Program-made: the position numbers and the translations under genes
In this document: positions 56,267-64,000 of the stretch, one piece after another
How positions within the stretch are numbered: position 1 is the stretch's first letter
Layout: each line of letters starts with the position of its first letter
The notes under the pieces: model-generated
The model's input: only the letters and a program-made list of their open reading frames with translations
What the model was told of the DNA's origin: nothing
The model's database searches: none
From: Microbulbifer pacificus
GTDB taxonomy: Bacteria > Pseudomonadota > Gammaproteobacteria > Pseudomonadales > Cellvibrionaceae
DNA length: 64,000 bases
Assembly: GCF_033723955.1 (NCBI RefSeq)
Contig: NZ_CP137555.1
Coordinates: 931,001-995,000 of the forward strand
Direction of reading: 5' to 3'

Positions 56267-58123
56267 TCACCCCGCCGAAGCCTCACCGAGCCCCTGTGGC
56301 TCGCGGCCTTCCACCGACTCTGGCGCTTCCTCCGGCGCGATCAGGCTGACAATCTGCCAGTCCGCCTTGAGTTCAAATTCCTGTGAGGTGGTACAGATAT
56401 GGATCTTCCCCTGTGGGTCCACCGCATAAAGTCGCGTGGCGCGGCTGCCATAGGTTTGCCGGTAGTCCTCGATGGTGAAGGATTCCGTTAGGCCCGTGGT
56501 CCTGATACCTGCCCCTTTCGCCACCAGGCTGGCGAGGCGGCCGTAGGTCGCATTTTCCGAAAAAAGCTCGAGCTTTTTCGCGTATTCCTCCGATACCCGG
56601 TGGCTGGCCCGCCCCTCCTGTGCACCCTGGCTGAGCCCCAGTACCGAGCCATTGCCCAGTACATGCTCAAAATGGTAGGTCACCAGTGGGTTGAGCTGCT
56701 TGTAGGGAGACAGCACCAGAACCTTGCCCACGGTGGCGAGATCCATGGTCAGGCTAGCGTGTTCGGAGATCGGGTTACCGTAGTAGGTGGGGATATTTTC
56801 CATGCGCGCCTGGCGAATGGCGTCCCAGTTCGTATCAGCGATCCTGACCGAAACGCCCTTATCCAGCAGGTCTTTTGCCAGCATCCGCGCGAACGCACCA
56901 CCACCAAAAATAAGGAAGCCACTGGGAAACGGAGCGCGAACACCCAGCAGCTTTGCGACCCCTTTGGAAGTCAGGCTTTGCAGGACCACTGTGGCGATAA
57001 TCACCAGAAACACCATCGGCACCAGCAGTTCGGATTTAGCCAAACCGAGCGCATCGAGCTTCAGCGCAAACAGCGCTGATACCGCCGCAGCCACGATGCC
57101 CCGGGGTGCAATCCAGCTGAGCATCCCCAGCTCGCGCCAGCTCAAACCGGAACCGGGCGACGACAGGAAAACACCCACAGGCCGGGCAACAAACATGATC
57201 GCCGCCAGCACCAACAGCGCGCCCCAACCCAATTGCGCAAGCGCGGAAAACTCCACCCGTGCAGCCAGCAGGATAAACAGTGCTGAAATCAGCAGCACAC
57301 TGAGGGTTTCCTTGAACTCCAGGATGTCGTCGACATCCAGGTTTTTCATGTTGGCCATCCAGATCCCCATCACGGTTACCGTGAGGAGGCCCGATTCGTG
57401 TGTCATCAGGTTGGAAACGGCGAAGGCGCCGAGCATCAGGGTCAGCACGGCCGTATTGCGCAGGTAGTGAGGTACCCAGTTCTTCCTGAGCAGCGAGCCC
57501 AGGAAATACCCCATCAGCGAGCCAACCCCAAAACCGATCGCCACCACCTTCAGGAAGGTGACCAGCGTATGCTCAAACGCGCCGTGGGAGGCAACAATGT
57601 ACTCGTACACCAGCACCGCCAACAGCGCACCGACGGGGTCGATAACGATCCCCTCCCAGCGGAGGATATTGGAGATACGCGCATTGGGGCGCACCGACCG
57701 CAGCATCGGCACAATCACCGTAGGCCCGGTAACGGTGACAATGGCACCGAACAACGCGGCCAAATAGAATGGCATACCGAGCGCATAATGGGCCACCGGC
57801 GTGGCAATCAGCCAGGTCACCAACACACCCACGGAACACAAGTTGCGCACCATGGTGCCATGCCCGGCGATATCGGAAAGCTTGAGTGTCAGCGCCCCTT
57901 CAAAAAGGATGATCGCCACCGCCAGCGACACCAGCGGGAAAAGCAGATCCCCGAACAACACATCCGGGTCGAGCACGCCGGCAACCGGCCCAAGTACGAG
58001 ACCGGTCAGCAATAGAGGAAGGATCGCCGGCAGCTTGAGCATATACGCCAGGTACTGACAGGCGATCGAAGCGAGACCCACCATCACCAGCAGTGCCATG
58101 GGGTCCGAGAAAATGTGTTCCAT
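56267..58123 (-). CDS. CPA1-type cation:proton antiporter with C-terminal RCK/TrkA-N-like domain
   Basis: A 618-residue membrane protein. About twelve hydrophobic helices occupy residues 1-395, including GAIVTVTGPTVIVPML (about 125-140) and EGIVIDPVGALLAVLVYEY (about 156-174), which carries the ion-translocating Asp of NhaP/CPA1 exchangers. A soluble Rossmann-like domain starts near 405 (GFLIFGGGAFARMLAKDLLDKG) as in NhaP2-type proteins, followed by a TrkA-C-like tail. It probably exchanges Na+ or K+ for protons across the inner membrane. Confidence 0.88.
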   Translation of the reverse strand: MEHIFSDPMALLVMVGLASIACQYLAYMLKLPAILPLLLTGLVLGPVAGVLDPDVLFGDLLFPLVSLAVAIILFEGALTLKLSDIAGHGTMVRNLCSVGVLVTWLIATPVAHYALGMPFYLAALFGAIVTVTGPTVIVPMLRSVRPNARISNILRWEGIVIDPVGALLAVLVYEYIVASHGAFEHTLVTFLKVVAIGFGVGSLMGYFLGSLLRKNWVPHYLRNTAVLTLMLGAFAVSNLMTHESGLLTVTVMGIWMANMKNLDVDDILEFKETLSVLLISALFILLAARVEFSALAQLGWGALLVLAAIMFVARPVGVFLSSPGSGLSWRELGMLSWIAPRGIVAAAVSALFALKLDALGLAKSELLVPMVFLVIIATVVLQSLTSKGVAKLLGVRAPFPSGFLIFGGGAFARMLAKDLLDKGVSVRIADTNWDAIRQARMENIPTYYGNPISEHASLTMDLATVGKVLVLSPYKQLNPLVTYHFEHVLGNGSVLGLSQGAQEGRASHRVSEEYAKKLELFSENATYGRLASLVAKGAGIRTTGLTESFTIEDYRQTYGSRATRLYAVDPQGKIHICTTSQEFELKADWQIVSLIAPEEAPESVEGREPQGLGEASAG

Positions 58124-58220
58124 AGAGTCAGCTGGCCAGTTGCGGTAGAAAATGGCCTAGCAGGTTATAGACTGACAAGTCGCCCGGCAAGCCGCGCCAG
58201 ACTCCGTCAACTAATGCCAA

Positions 58221-58466
58221 TCAGTGCTTATGATGCTTGGCCTGCATATACAACTGATCTTTCAATCGCGCACGCTGGAATTTCAGTTCATTGAAATGAT
58301 CATCATCGGTGGCAACACCCCGCTCCTCAAGGCCACGGATAACCTTGTCCAGCTTGTGGTAATTGTCGCGGTCATTCTTGAACTGGATACTGTCCTGAAT
58401 CAGGTGGCGGATACTGTCGGCTAGATCGGGAAACTCGGTTTCCAGGGTACGGGAGGGAATGGCCAT
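58221..58466 (-). CDS. YdcH family (DUF465) protein
   Basis: An 81-residue helical hairpin protein: first helix LADSIRHLIQDSIQFKNDRDNYHKLDKVIRGLEE, second helix FNELKFQRARLKDQLYMQA. This is the DUF465/YdcH pattern; the function is unknown. GAGGAG lies 9 nt before ATG 58466, which is chosen over the adjacent TTG. A degraded second copy lies at 59285-59512. Confidence 0.82.
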   Translation of the reverse strand: MAIPSRTLETEFPDLADSIRHLIQDSIQFKNDRDNYHKLDKVIRGLEERGVATDDDHFNELKFQRARLKDQLYMQAKHHKH

Positions 58467-58638
58467 CAATTGCTACTCCTCGTGATTAGTATTCCATTCG
58501 ACAAGATTAGTCTCAGTGTAATTCAATTCCGAGCCAACTAATCGCACTTGAAAGCCACCGACCAGCACCAAGTAGAATAATTGTCAGAAACCAACCACCC
58601 GCAACGAGATATCAATGAGTATCGGCGCATGAAAATAA

Positions 58639-59103
58639 TTAACCACGACAAGAGTTGGGCAGGAAATTGCGGGCTATAGTGGTGCCATCGCCCTCACTAC
58701 CGCAGCGCCAGCTATGAATAGAAACGCCAACATCGGAACTGGCAAGAGGCTGGCCATCGGACTTCACGGGCGCCATAGACAACCTGCCGGAAATCCCGGG
58801 AATATTTTGCACAGTGACCAGGACCGTCCCCTCGGCAGTGGTTTCGATTGCAGCGACGTATTTCGTCGTAGCGACTGAGGACTCGCATCCCCAGTTGCCC
58901 GCGGCCGGAAGACTGATTCCCGCCGGAGACTGCACCGCTTCGGTTATCGAATCTCGACAGACACTGGCCGCCAACACAACCTCAGACATTTTCGCACGCC
59001 TGGCGTAGTTCTCGTAAGCGGGAATGGCGATGGCCGCCAATATGGCGATTATAGCAACCACGATCATCAGCTCGATAAGAGTGAACCCCTGCCTAGACTT
59101 CAT
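58639..59103 (-). CDS. Type IV pilin, second copy
   Basis: The 154-residue prepilin has a short leader and the cleavage/methylation site in [19 protein letters not shown] (G before F, Glu at +5). The hydrophobic alpha-1 helix runs on to [20 protein letters not shown]. The C-terminal domain has paired cysteines ([10 protein letters not shown]…LPNSCRG) that can close a disulfide loop. It closely resembles the pilA-like gene at 61604 through the first 55 residues and in NWGCE, TKYVAA and the C-terminal loop. AGGGA lies 7 nt before ATG 59103; an upstream GTG is less likely. Confidence 0.92.
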   Translation of the reverse strand: MKSRQGFTLIELMIVVAIIAILAAIAIPAYENYARRAKMSEVVLAASVCRDSITEAVQSPAGISLPAAGNWGCESSVATTKYVAAIETTAEGTVLVTVQNIPGISGRLSMAPVKSDGQPLASSDVGVSIHSWRCGSEGDGTTIARNFLPNSCRG

Positions 59104-59284
59104 AAGCACATCCCTGTTTCCATGGCGAGAGACGCCTAAAAATAAATATCACGTCGCAAAGCAAATATCACGGCATGAAGAAGCCACATAAGCGTAGCTT
59201 ATATTTTTAAACATTCACCAAAGCCAAGAATTTTGCGTGTCTTTAAACGCCGCAACGAAAGCACTCTAACCATTGCCTAATGCC

Positions 59285-59512
59285 GGTGATACTAGGCCAG
59301 AAGATACAGCTGATTTTTCAAGTACATTCGCTGGATTTTCAATGCTTTGAAAGGGTTCTACCCAGTTATCCCCTTAGACCGCGGAAAGCCTTTTTCAGCT
59401 TGTGGTAATTGTCGTCGTCATTCCTGAACAGGATAAAAGCTTGAATCTGGTGACGAACACTGCCGGCGAGATCGAAAAATTCGGCCTCCAGGGTCCGAGA
59501 GGTAATAGCCAT
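59285..59512 (-). pseudogene. Decayed ydcH copy
   Basis: The sequence is alignable with the intact ydcH at 58221-58466 almost from end to end, including the ribosome site (TAGGAGTTTCAGTCA before ATG 59512). The reading frame gives MAITSRTLEAEFFDLAGSVR and NDDDNYHKLKKAFRGLRG, then a stop at 59366-59368 after 48 codons. Downstream similarity persists to about 59285 but in other frames, so indels have occurred. It lies on the other side of the second pilin gene, showing local duplication. Confidence 0.8.
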
Positions 59513-59807
59513 TGACTGAAACTCCTAGTGATTGATACTTCATCTATGCGCTGCAATCTCCAAGCAACCAACAATCACAAGTACACATCCAAAGATAGAA
59601 ACAGATTTCCCTCACTTCCATATCCGCACACCAAAAGCGTCGACGTGTTAATACGTCGAAGAATATCGAAAAAATGGCAAAAATGTTTCGCTAAAAAATT
59701 TCCCACCGGGATATGGGACTACCCCTTACGCTACGACCGGACCCTGAGCTTCCCTACCACACTGATCTGTCTTTACGATATAAATCAAGGATGTATGATT
59801 TCAAAAT
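59513..59807. other. AT-rich intergenic region between decayed ydcH and the PglL-like gene
   Basis: About 295 bp, clearly lower in GC than the surroundings. A perfect 7-bp inverted repeat TCGACGT/ACGTCGA lies around 59640-59660. The open frames are short and without ribosome sites. No gene is called. Confidence 0.4.
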
Positions 59808-61538
59808 TTATGCGCCAACCGATTCAACTCGAACCATATTTTTATCACATATTTCAGACTCGAATTTTACTACCACCAACTCGGAAAATGCGGGTTCATT
59901 TTCAGCCTTACCGGCAAAAAAATCGACCACTTGGCAATATATATCGGACGACTGCGTCCGTTGGAGCACACGCAATTGTCGATTTGCCTCAGTGTAATTC
60001 CCCTGATAGACGAGAGCCTCGGCATAATTAACGATTACCCCGGGGTACGGATAACGCGCCGCAACGGCCGACATTCTCTCAACGGTTCTATCACTTACAG
60101 TACTGGGATTTTTTTGTCGCGAAAACCACAAAAAGGCGCCCAACTGGTCAAACAGTACCGAGCCTGAAACCACCTCTTGTGAGACAGGCAAAGCGATTTT
60201 TTTTCCTTCGAAACGAATTTGCCTGTAACCCATCTCAACGCGCTGATACTCCGTCCCTATCCAGCCCAGGAAAACAGCCATAACTACAATCAAAGGCACC
60301 GTCAGGATACGGGAAACGCGAACTGACCAACCGGACATCTGCGCCTCTACAAGTCCTGCAAAAACACAGACCGGCAGCAGCAAATAAGCGTACTCTGCTG
60401 GAAACTCTAACATGCTATGCACAAATAGACAGCCCACTGCAGCCATCCCCAGGAAACTCTCCGCATCCTGAACTTTATAGGCGCGACTCGCCCCCCAATA
60501 AATCACCAGGCCAATCGTCGCTGTACCGATGACCCACCCATTCCAGAGCAGCAGGTCTAGAAACAAATTATGCGCATGTAAAGTCATGGGGGCATGAAGC
60601 GTCTCCCCCCCAGCCACAACAGTTTGTGCGACCCCTACCTGCCCCCATCCATACCCCCACAAAGGCATTTCAAACAGCGCCAAAAACAGCTGCTGCCAGA
60701 TATCCAGTCGGGCGTTAGAGTCTAGGGACATCACCCTAAACTCCCCACCTATCAACAACAGAGCAAGAATTTCCCGAAGCAAGACAAACAGTAAAAGGTA
60801 GCAGACAGGAATAAAAATAATAAATACAACGGCGCGCCACCGGGACGTAAAGCAGATCGGTCGAACCAATACCCAGAATGCGATGAGGCCATAAATGACC
60901 CATGCGGTTCTGGACTGTGTCAACACAATGCCCATAAGAAGAAATACGGTAACGCCAGTAAACCCAGCAACAGAAATTAGCTTCCTGTTCCACAAATAGA
61001 AGCTGCAAACAAAGGAAAGCGAAAGGAATGTCGACAAGTTATTGGGCTGACTCAGATTGGCAACAACTCGCCCCCCCTGCGTTCCAGGTAGAGCCCATAT
61101 ACCAAGTGTTTCCAGTCCCAACCACTGATGCAGTGATATACCCGCACTGAGAATACCACCCAAGATAAATAAACAGGACAGAGCTACCGCCACATTGAGC
61201 AAACGAACTTTTGCGATGGAAAACCCTATGCTTAGCGCGACAGCCCCCCCAATTAAATATAATGAAGCCAACCAAGCATCAGACAGAAAAAAGACTTGAC
61301 CGAAAAGCCCCTGCATCAAGGGCACTATTGCCAGCAACAGGATAACCACAACTGGAGCCGGAGCCTCGAGGCTACCCTTTTCCCAGAACACTACCCCAAG
61401 GAAAAAAACCAATAAGGCACAAGCAATCAGATAATCATGGTAGAAGGAAGTCCATGGGTAATAATGATCGCTAATCAGCCAGCCACACAGCGCAATCAGA
61501 AAAGAAAGAGCAAAGGAATATCTGCTTACTAAAGCCAT
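59808..61538 (-). CDS. PglL/TfpO-like O-oligosaccharyltransferase (Wzy_C superfamily)
   Basis: About 576 residues with some 12 hydrophobic helices in the first 430. The Wzy_C/O-antigen-ligase signatures are present: QSRTAWVIYGLIAFWVLV (about 210-228) and the large-loop LHAHNLFLDLLLWNGW (about 323-338), whose His is expected in the active site. A soluble tetratricopeptide-like C-terminus (ARYPYPGVIVNYAEALVYQGNYTEANRQL) follows, typical of PglL-type enzymes. It lies between two pilin genes, so pilin O-glycosylation in the periplasm is the likely role rather than O-antigen ligation. Its lower GC than the neighbours suggests transfer. ATG 61538 (MALVSRYS) is taken; 61550 is possible. Confidence 0.88.
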   Translation of the reverse strand: MALVSRYSFALSFLIALCGWLISDHYYPWTSFYHDYLIACALLVFFLGVVFWEKGSLEAPAPVVVILLLAIVPLMQGLFGQVFFLSDAWLASLYLIGGAVALSIGFSIAKVRLLNVAVALSCLFILGGILSAGISLHQWLGLETLGIWALPGTQGGRVVANLSQPNNLSTFLSLSFVCSFYLWNRKLISVAGFTGVTVFLLMGIVLTQSRTAWVIYGLIAFWVLVRPICFTSRWRAVVFIIFIPVCYLLLFVLLREILALLLIGGEFRVMSLDSNARLDIWQQLFLALFEMPLWGYGWGQVGVAQTVVAGGETLHAPMTLHAHNLFLDLLLWNGWVIGTATIGLVIYWGASRAYKVQDAESFLGMAAVGCLFVHSMLEFPAEYAYLLLPVCVFAGLVEAQMSGWSVRVSRILTVPLIVVMAVFLGWIGTEYQRVEMGYRQIRFEGKKIALPVSQEVVSGSVLFDQLGAFLWFSRQKNPSTVSDRTVERMSAVAARYPYPGVIVNYAEALVYQGNYTEANRQLRVLQRTQSSDIYCQVVDFFAGKAENEPAFSELVVVKFESEICDKNMVRVESVGA

Positions 61539-61554
61539 ACCCGAATCCATAAAT

Positions 61555-61580
61555 AAAAAAGGCGGCCCAAAGGGGCCGCC
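61555..61580 (-). terminator. Terminator after pilA
   Basis: The stem GGCGGCCC / GGGCCGCC with loop AAAG, read on the minus strand, is followed by TTTTTT. It lies 24 nt after the pilin stop and just before the PglL-like gene, so downstream expression would need readthrough or its own promoter. Confidence 0.88.
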
Positions 61581-61603
61581 CTTAAAACTACTTCGCTACT
61601 TGA

Positions 61604-62077
61604 TCAGGAGCGGCAAGATCCCGGCAGGTACTTCGAAGGAACTGGGTTAGTTACACCCGGGCCACACTTCCAGTTGAAAATCTGCTCAGGCATCATGCTA
61701 ACAGTAATCGCGTTACCGGCGCTATTAACAGGGGTGAGCTCAACGGTCTTGCCGTCGATCGCAGTATCACCGAAGCCCTGTGTAGTAACGGTAACCTTGC
61801 CATCTGCAGAGGTTGTAACAGCTGCGACATACTTCGTAGGTGCAGTGCCCGACACTTCACAGCCCCAGTTATCGGCCCCAGGCGCAGCGCTGGCATCACC
61901 GGACTGATATACCTCAGTAATAGTGGTGCGACACTGGCTCGCAGCCAGTACGACCTCAGACATTTTTGCGCGAATTGTGTAATCCTGATACGCCGGCAGC
62001 GCAACCGCCGCCAGAATACCGATGATCGCAACCACGATCATCAATTCAATAAGAGTAAAGCCCTGTTGCTTTTTCAT
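61604..62077 (-). CDS. pilA: Type IV major pilin PilA-like
   Basis: The 157-residue prepilin starts [20 protein letters not shown], with cleavage after the Gly and N-methyl-Phe at +1, Glu at +5. The alpha-1 helix continues to [22 protein letters not shown]-terminal disulfide loop is formed by FNWKCG…LPGSCRS. GGAGACGG lies 8 nt before ATG 62077. It is divergent from pilB, the common pilA/pilBCD arrangement, and followed by a strong terminator, typical of a highly transcribed single pilin gene. Confidence 0.93.
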   Translation of the reverse strand: MKKQQGFTLIELMIVVAIIGILAAVALPAYQDYTIRAKMSEVVLAASQCRTTITEVYQSGDASAAPGADNWGCEVSGTAPTKYVAAVTTSADGKVTVTTQGFGDTAIDGKTVELTPVNSAGNAITVSMMPEQIFNWKCGPGVTNPVPSKYLPGSCRS

Positions 62078-62567
62078 TGTAACCGTCTCCATACAGACTG
62101 TTGTTTTTGGATGAATCCCGTGAGGAAATCGGGATTTACGATACTCGTAATGAGGCAAATCGCGCAAGTGTGAAAAGTTTCCACTTGTTGCAGTTTGAGA
62201 GGAAAGTCATACCAGACGTGAACAATTTTAGATCATAGTGACCATTTATCGATCAAACCACCAGGTGACTGACACAAATTGTCAGAAAGTGCACACCTCA
62301 ATCAAAATGACATCCTTATGTAGGGCAGCAGTCGGAGTAATTTGCCTCCAAGCCCCCTCTTTCTAGCCACCTAAACAATCTGTTAACCAGATTTCCCCCT
62401 GTTCACAGCATTACATCGCCTTTATTGGGAATATTGGCGGGTACAAATATATTCGCTATATTGACTACCTTGCTGGTGGCACCGATTTTTATAGTTCTGC
62501 CGGCTACTTAAGGTCGGGACTTAAACAAAAAAGTTAAATTCAACTGGGCACGGTAACAACGAACTCC
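62078..62567. other. Divergent pilA-pilB control region
   Basis: 490 bp with no credible gene. An inverted repeat CTGACA-N5-TGTCAG lies at 62269-62285, and a long AT-rich tract at 62430-62470. No GG-N10-GC sigma-54 site with good flanks could be found upstream of pilA on the minus strand, though pilA genes often use RpoN. Confidence 0.45.
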
Positions 62568-64000
62568 ATGAGCAGCTCCCCTCTCAGTGGCCTGGCCAAA
62601 CGGCTGGTTCAAGATAAAGCCTTCGATGAGGCAACAGCCCAATCCGCCATCAAAGCTGCCAAGCGTGAGGGACACAGCTTTGCTCAACATGTAGTAGAAG
62701 CTAAGTTGATCAAAAGCCGTGAGCTCGCCAATATTGCCTCGGTGGCCTTTGGCACCCCCCTGTTTGATCTTTCTAGTTACAATTTTGACCTGCTACCCAA
62801 AGGTATAGTTGATGAAAAACTGATCACAAAGCATTTCGCTCTTCCGCTATATAGACGTGGCAATCGGCTGTTTGTAGCGGTAGCAGATCCCACCAATCTG
62901 GCGGGGCTGGATGAGATCAATTTCAATACCGGCCTCAATACCGACGCGGTGCTGGTGGAAGCGGACAAGCTGGCGAAGGCCATTGAAAACTACCTGAACA
63001 ACAGCGATGTAGGTGGTGGCCTTGAAGGACTGGATGACGAAGATTTAGACAGCCTGGATGTAGAGTCTGGGGATACCCGCCGCGAGGACGACAATGAACC
63101 GGGCGGAGATGAAGCCCCGGTTGTCCGTTTTGTGAACAAGGTACTATTGGACGCCATCAGAACTGGCGCTTCGGATATTCACTTCGAACCCTACGAGAAA
63201 ATTTATCGGGTGCGGTTGCGTACCGACGGCATTCTGCACGAGGTAGCCCGCCCGCCGATTCAGCTGGCCACCCGTATCTCCGCGCGCCTAAAAGTGATGT
63301 CCAAGATGGATATTTCCGAGCGCCGTGTGCCACAGGATGGCCGGATCAAGATGAAGCTGTCCAAGACAAAAGCCATCGACTTCCGGGTAAACAGCTTGCC
63401 TACTCTCTGGGGGGAGAAGATCGTACTGCGGATTCTGGACCCCTCCTCTGCCAAACTGGGCATCGACGCCTTGGGTTATGAGGAATTCCAGAAAAAGATC
63501 TATATGGATGCCCTGGCACAACCCCAGGGTATGATTCTGGTCACTGGGCCTACGGGTTCCGGTAAAACAGTATCCCTTTATACCGGCCTGAATATTCTCA
63601 ATACTCCGGAGCGCAATATTTCCACTGCGGAAGATCCAGTGGAGATCAACCTAGAGGGTGTCAACCAGGTCAACGTTTCCAATAAGGTGGGGCTGAACTT
63701 TGCGGAGGCCCTGCGCTCCTTCCTGCGGCAAGACCCGGATATCGTTATGGTGGGGGAGATCCGGGACCTTGAAACCGCAGAAATCGCGATCAAGGCGGCG
63801 CAAACCGGGCACTTGGTGCTGTCTACGCTACACACAAACTCAGCGCCCGAAACGCTCACTCGCTTGATGAACATGGGGGTACCCACCTTCAATATCGCGA
63901 CTTCTGTCAGTGTGATTATTGCCCAGCGTCTGGCCCGACGACTGTGCGGTGAATGTAAAAAGCCTGCAGATCTGCCGGAAGAAATATTGAAAGAGGAAGG
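62568..64000 (+). CDS. pilB: Type IV pilus assembly ATPase PilB (cut by window end)
   Basis: The first ~477 residues are present and the frame is open at the window end; the full protein should be about 570 residues. An N-terminal MshEN/GspE-N domain (LAKRLVQDKAFDEATA…, LFDLSSYNFDLLPKGIV) is followed by an acidic linker (about 145-183). The ATPase core has SDIHFEP (about 203-209), Walker A TGPTGSGKT (about 325-333), the Asp box STAEDPVEIN, Walker B IVMVGEIRD (about 395-403) and the His box TGHLVLSTLHTN. The zinc tetracysteine motif begins with CGEC at the end. It powers pilus extension. Confidence 0.95.
   Translation, partial: MSSSPLSGLAKRLVQDKAFDEATAQSAIKAAKREGHSFAQHVVEAKLIKSRELANIASVAFGTPLFDLSSYNFDLLPKGIVDEKLITKHFALPLYRRGNRLFVAVADPTNLAGLDEINFNTGLNTDAVLVEADKLAKAIENYLNNSDVGGGLEGLDDEDLDSLDVESGDTRREDDNEPGGDEAPVVRFVNKVLLDAIRTGASDIHFEPYEKIYRVRLRTDGILHEVARPPIQLATRISARLKVMSKMDISERRVPQDGRIKMKLSKTKAIDFRVNSLPTLWGEKIVLRILDPSSAKLGIDALGYEEFQKKIYMDALAQPQGMILVTGPTGSGKTVSLYTGLNILNTPERNISTAEDPVEINLEGVNQVNVSNKVGLNFAEALRSFLRQDPDIVMVGEIRDLETAEIAIKAAQTGHLVLSTLHTNSAPETLTRLMNMGVPTFNIATSVSVIIAQRLARRLCGECKKPADLPEEILKEE

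Noticed and set aside
59528..60031. Possible 167-codon gene on the plus strand downstream of decayed ydcH
   Set aside because: It overlaps the end of the PglL-like gene on the other strand, has no ribosome site, and its composition is unlike a real protein.
62078..62300. Search for a sigma-54 promoter upstream of pilA
   Set aside because: No site with GG and GC at the right spacing and supporting flanks was found; the nearest candidates lack the -12 GC.

Overview
The window is chromosomal DNA of a Gram-negative, polymer-degrading gammaproteobacterium. The evidence is a sdhCDAB-sucAB-lpd-sucCD cluster divergent from gltA, type IV pilus genes of the PilA/PilB/PilU type, an imuA-imuB-dnaE2 mutasome behind LexA-box-like sites, and two secreted GH18 chitinases, one with poly-serine linkers. 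Those linkers, the CBM5/12- and CBM73-like modules and the GC-rich codon use point to the Cellvibrionales (Microbulbifer/Saccharophagus/Cellvibrio group). The genus is an inference. No rRNA, tRNA, CRISPR array, prophage or complete insertion sequence was seen.

Layout. 0-2.2 kb is relatively AT-rich accessory DNA: a gene cut by the window edge, a NYN-LOTUS protein overlapping a cysteine-rich membrane protein, and a secreted protein. 2.2-14.4 kb holds small single-gene units: a Gfo/Idh/MocA oxidoreductase, a cytosine deaminase-like enzyme, MarC, an erythromycin-esterase-family protein, a YugP-type metallopeptidase, a cupin, a zinc-ribbon protein, DinB-like and HPF-like proteins, a BLUF photoreceptor, a LysR regulator divergent from doxX and a glutathionyl-hydroquinone reductase, a SOUL protein and a HiPIP. 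14.5-22 kb carries an NlpC/P60 lipoprotein, pilU, a polysaccharide deacetylase, an alpha/beta hydrolase, DUF2750 and DUF4862 proteins, a dienoyl-CoA isomerase-like protein and a ChaN-like lipoprotein. 22-35.4 kb is the TCA-cycle cluster. 35.5-44.3 kb encodes a large subtilisin-like protease and two chitinases, with a paired palindromic operator upstream. 45-50.2 kb has a glycine-zipper lipoprotein, a DUF3820 protein, an S46 peptidase, a BaiN/HI0933-like flavoprotein and dcd. 50.3-56.2 kb is the damage-induced mutasome operon. 56.2-64 kb holds a CPA1-type antiporter, YdcH, two type IV pilins around a PglL-like O-oligosaccharyltransferase, and the start of pilB.

How the genes fit together. The TCA cluster supplies citrate synthase, succinate dehydrogenase, the 2-oxoglutarate dehydrogenase complex and succinyl-CoA synthetase. 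The chitinases, NodB-type deacetylase, S8 and S46 peptidases describe a particle-degrading lifestyle in which type IV pili may help attachment.

The most unusual region is the mutasome operon. A GIY-YIG endonuclease-like gene overlaps the end of imuB. It is followed by a 90-bp double-hairpin repeat that ends 19 bp before dnaE2. A second, 78-bp copy of the same repeat family lies in frame inside dnaE2. The two together suggest a small mobile palindromic element, possibly linked to the nuclease. A second notable region is the pilin locus, where a decayed copy of ydcH indicates past local duplication.
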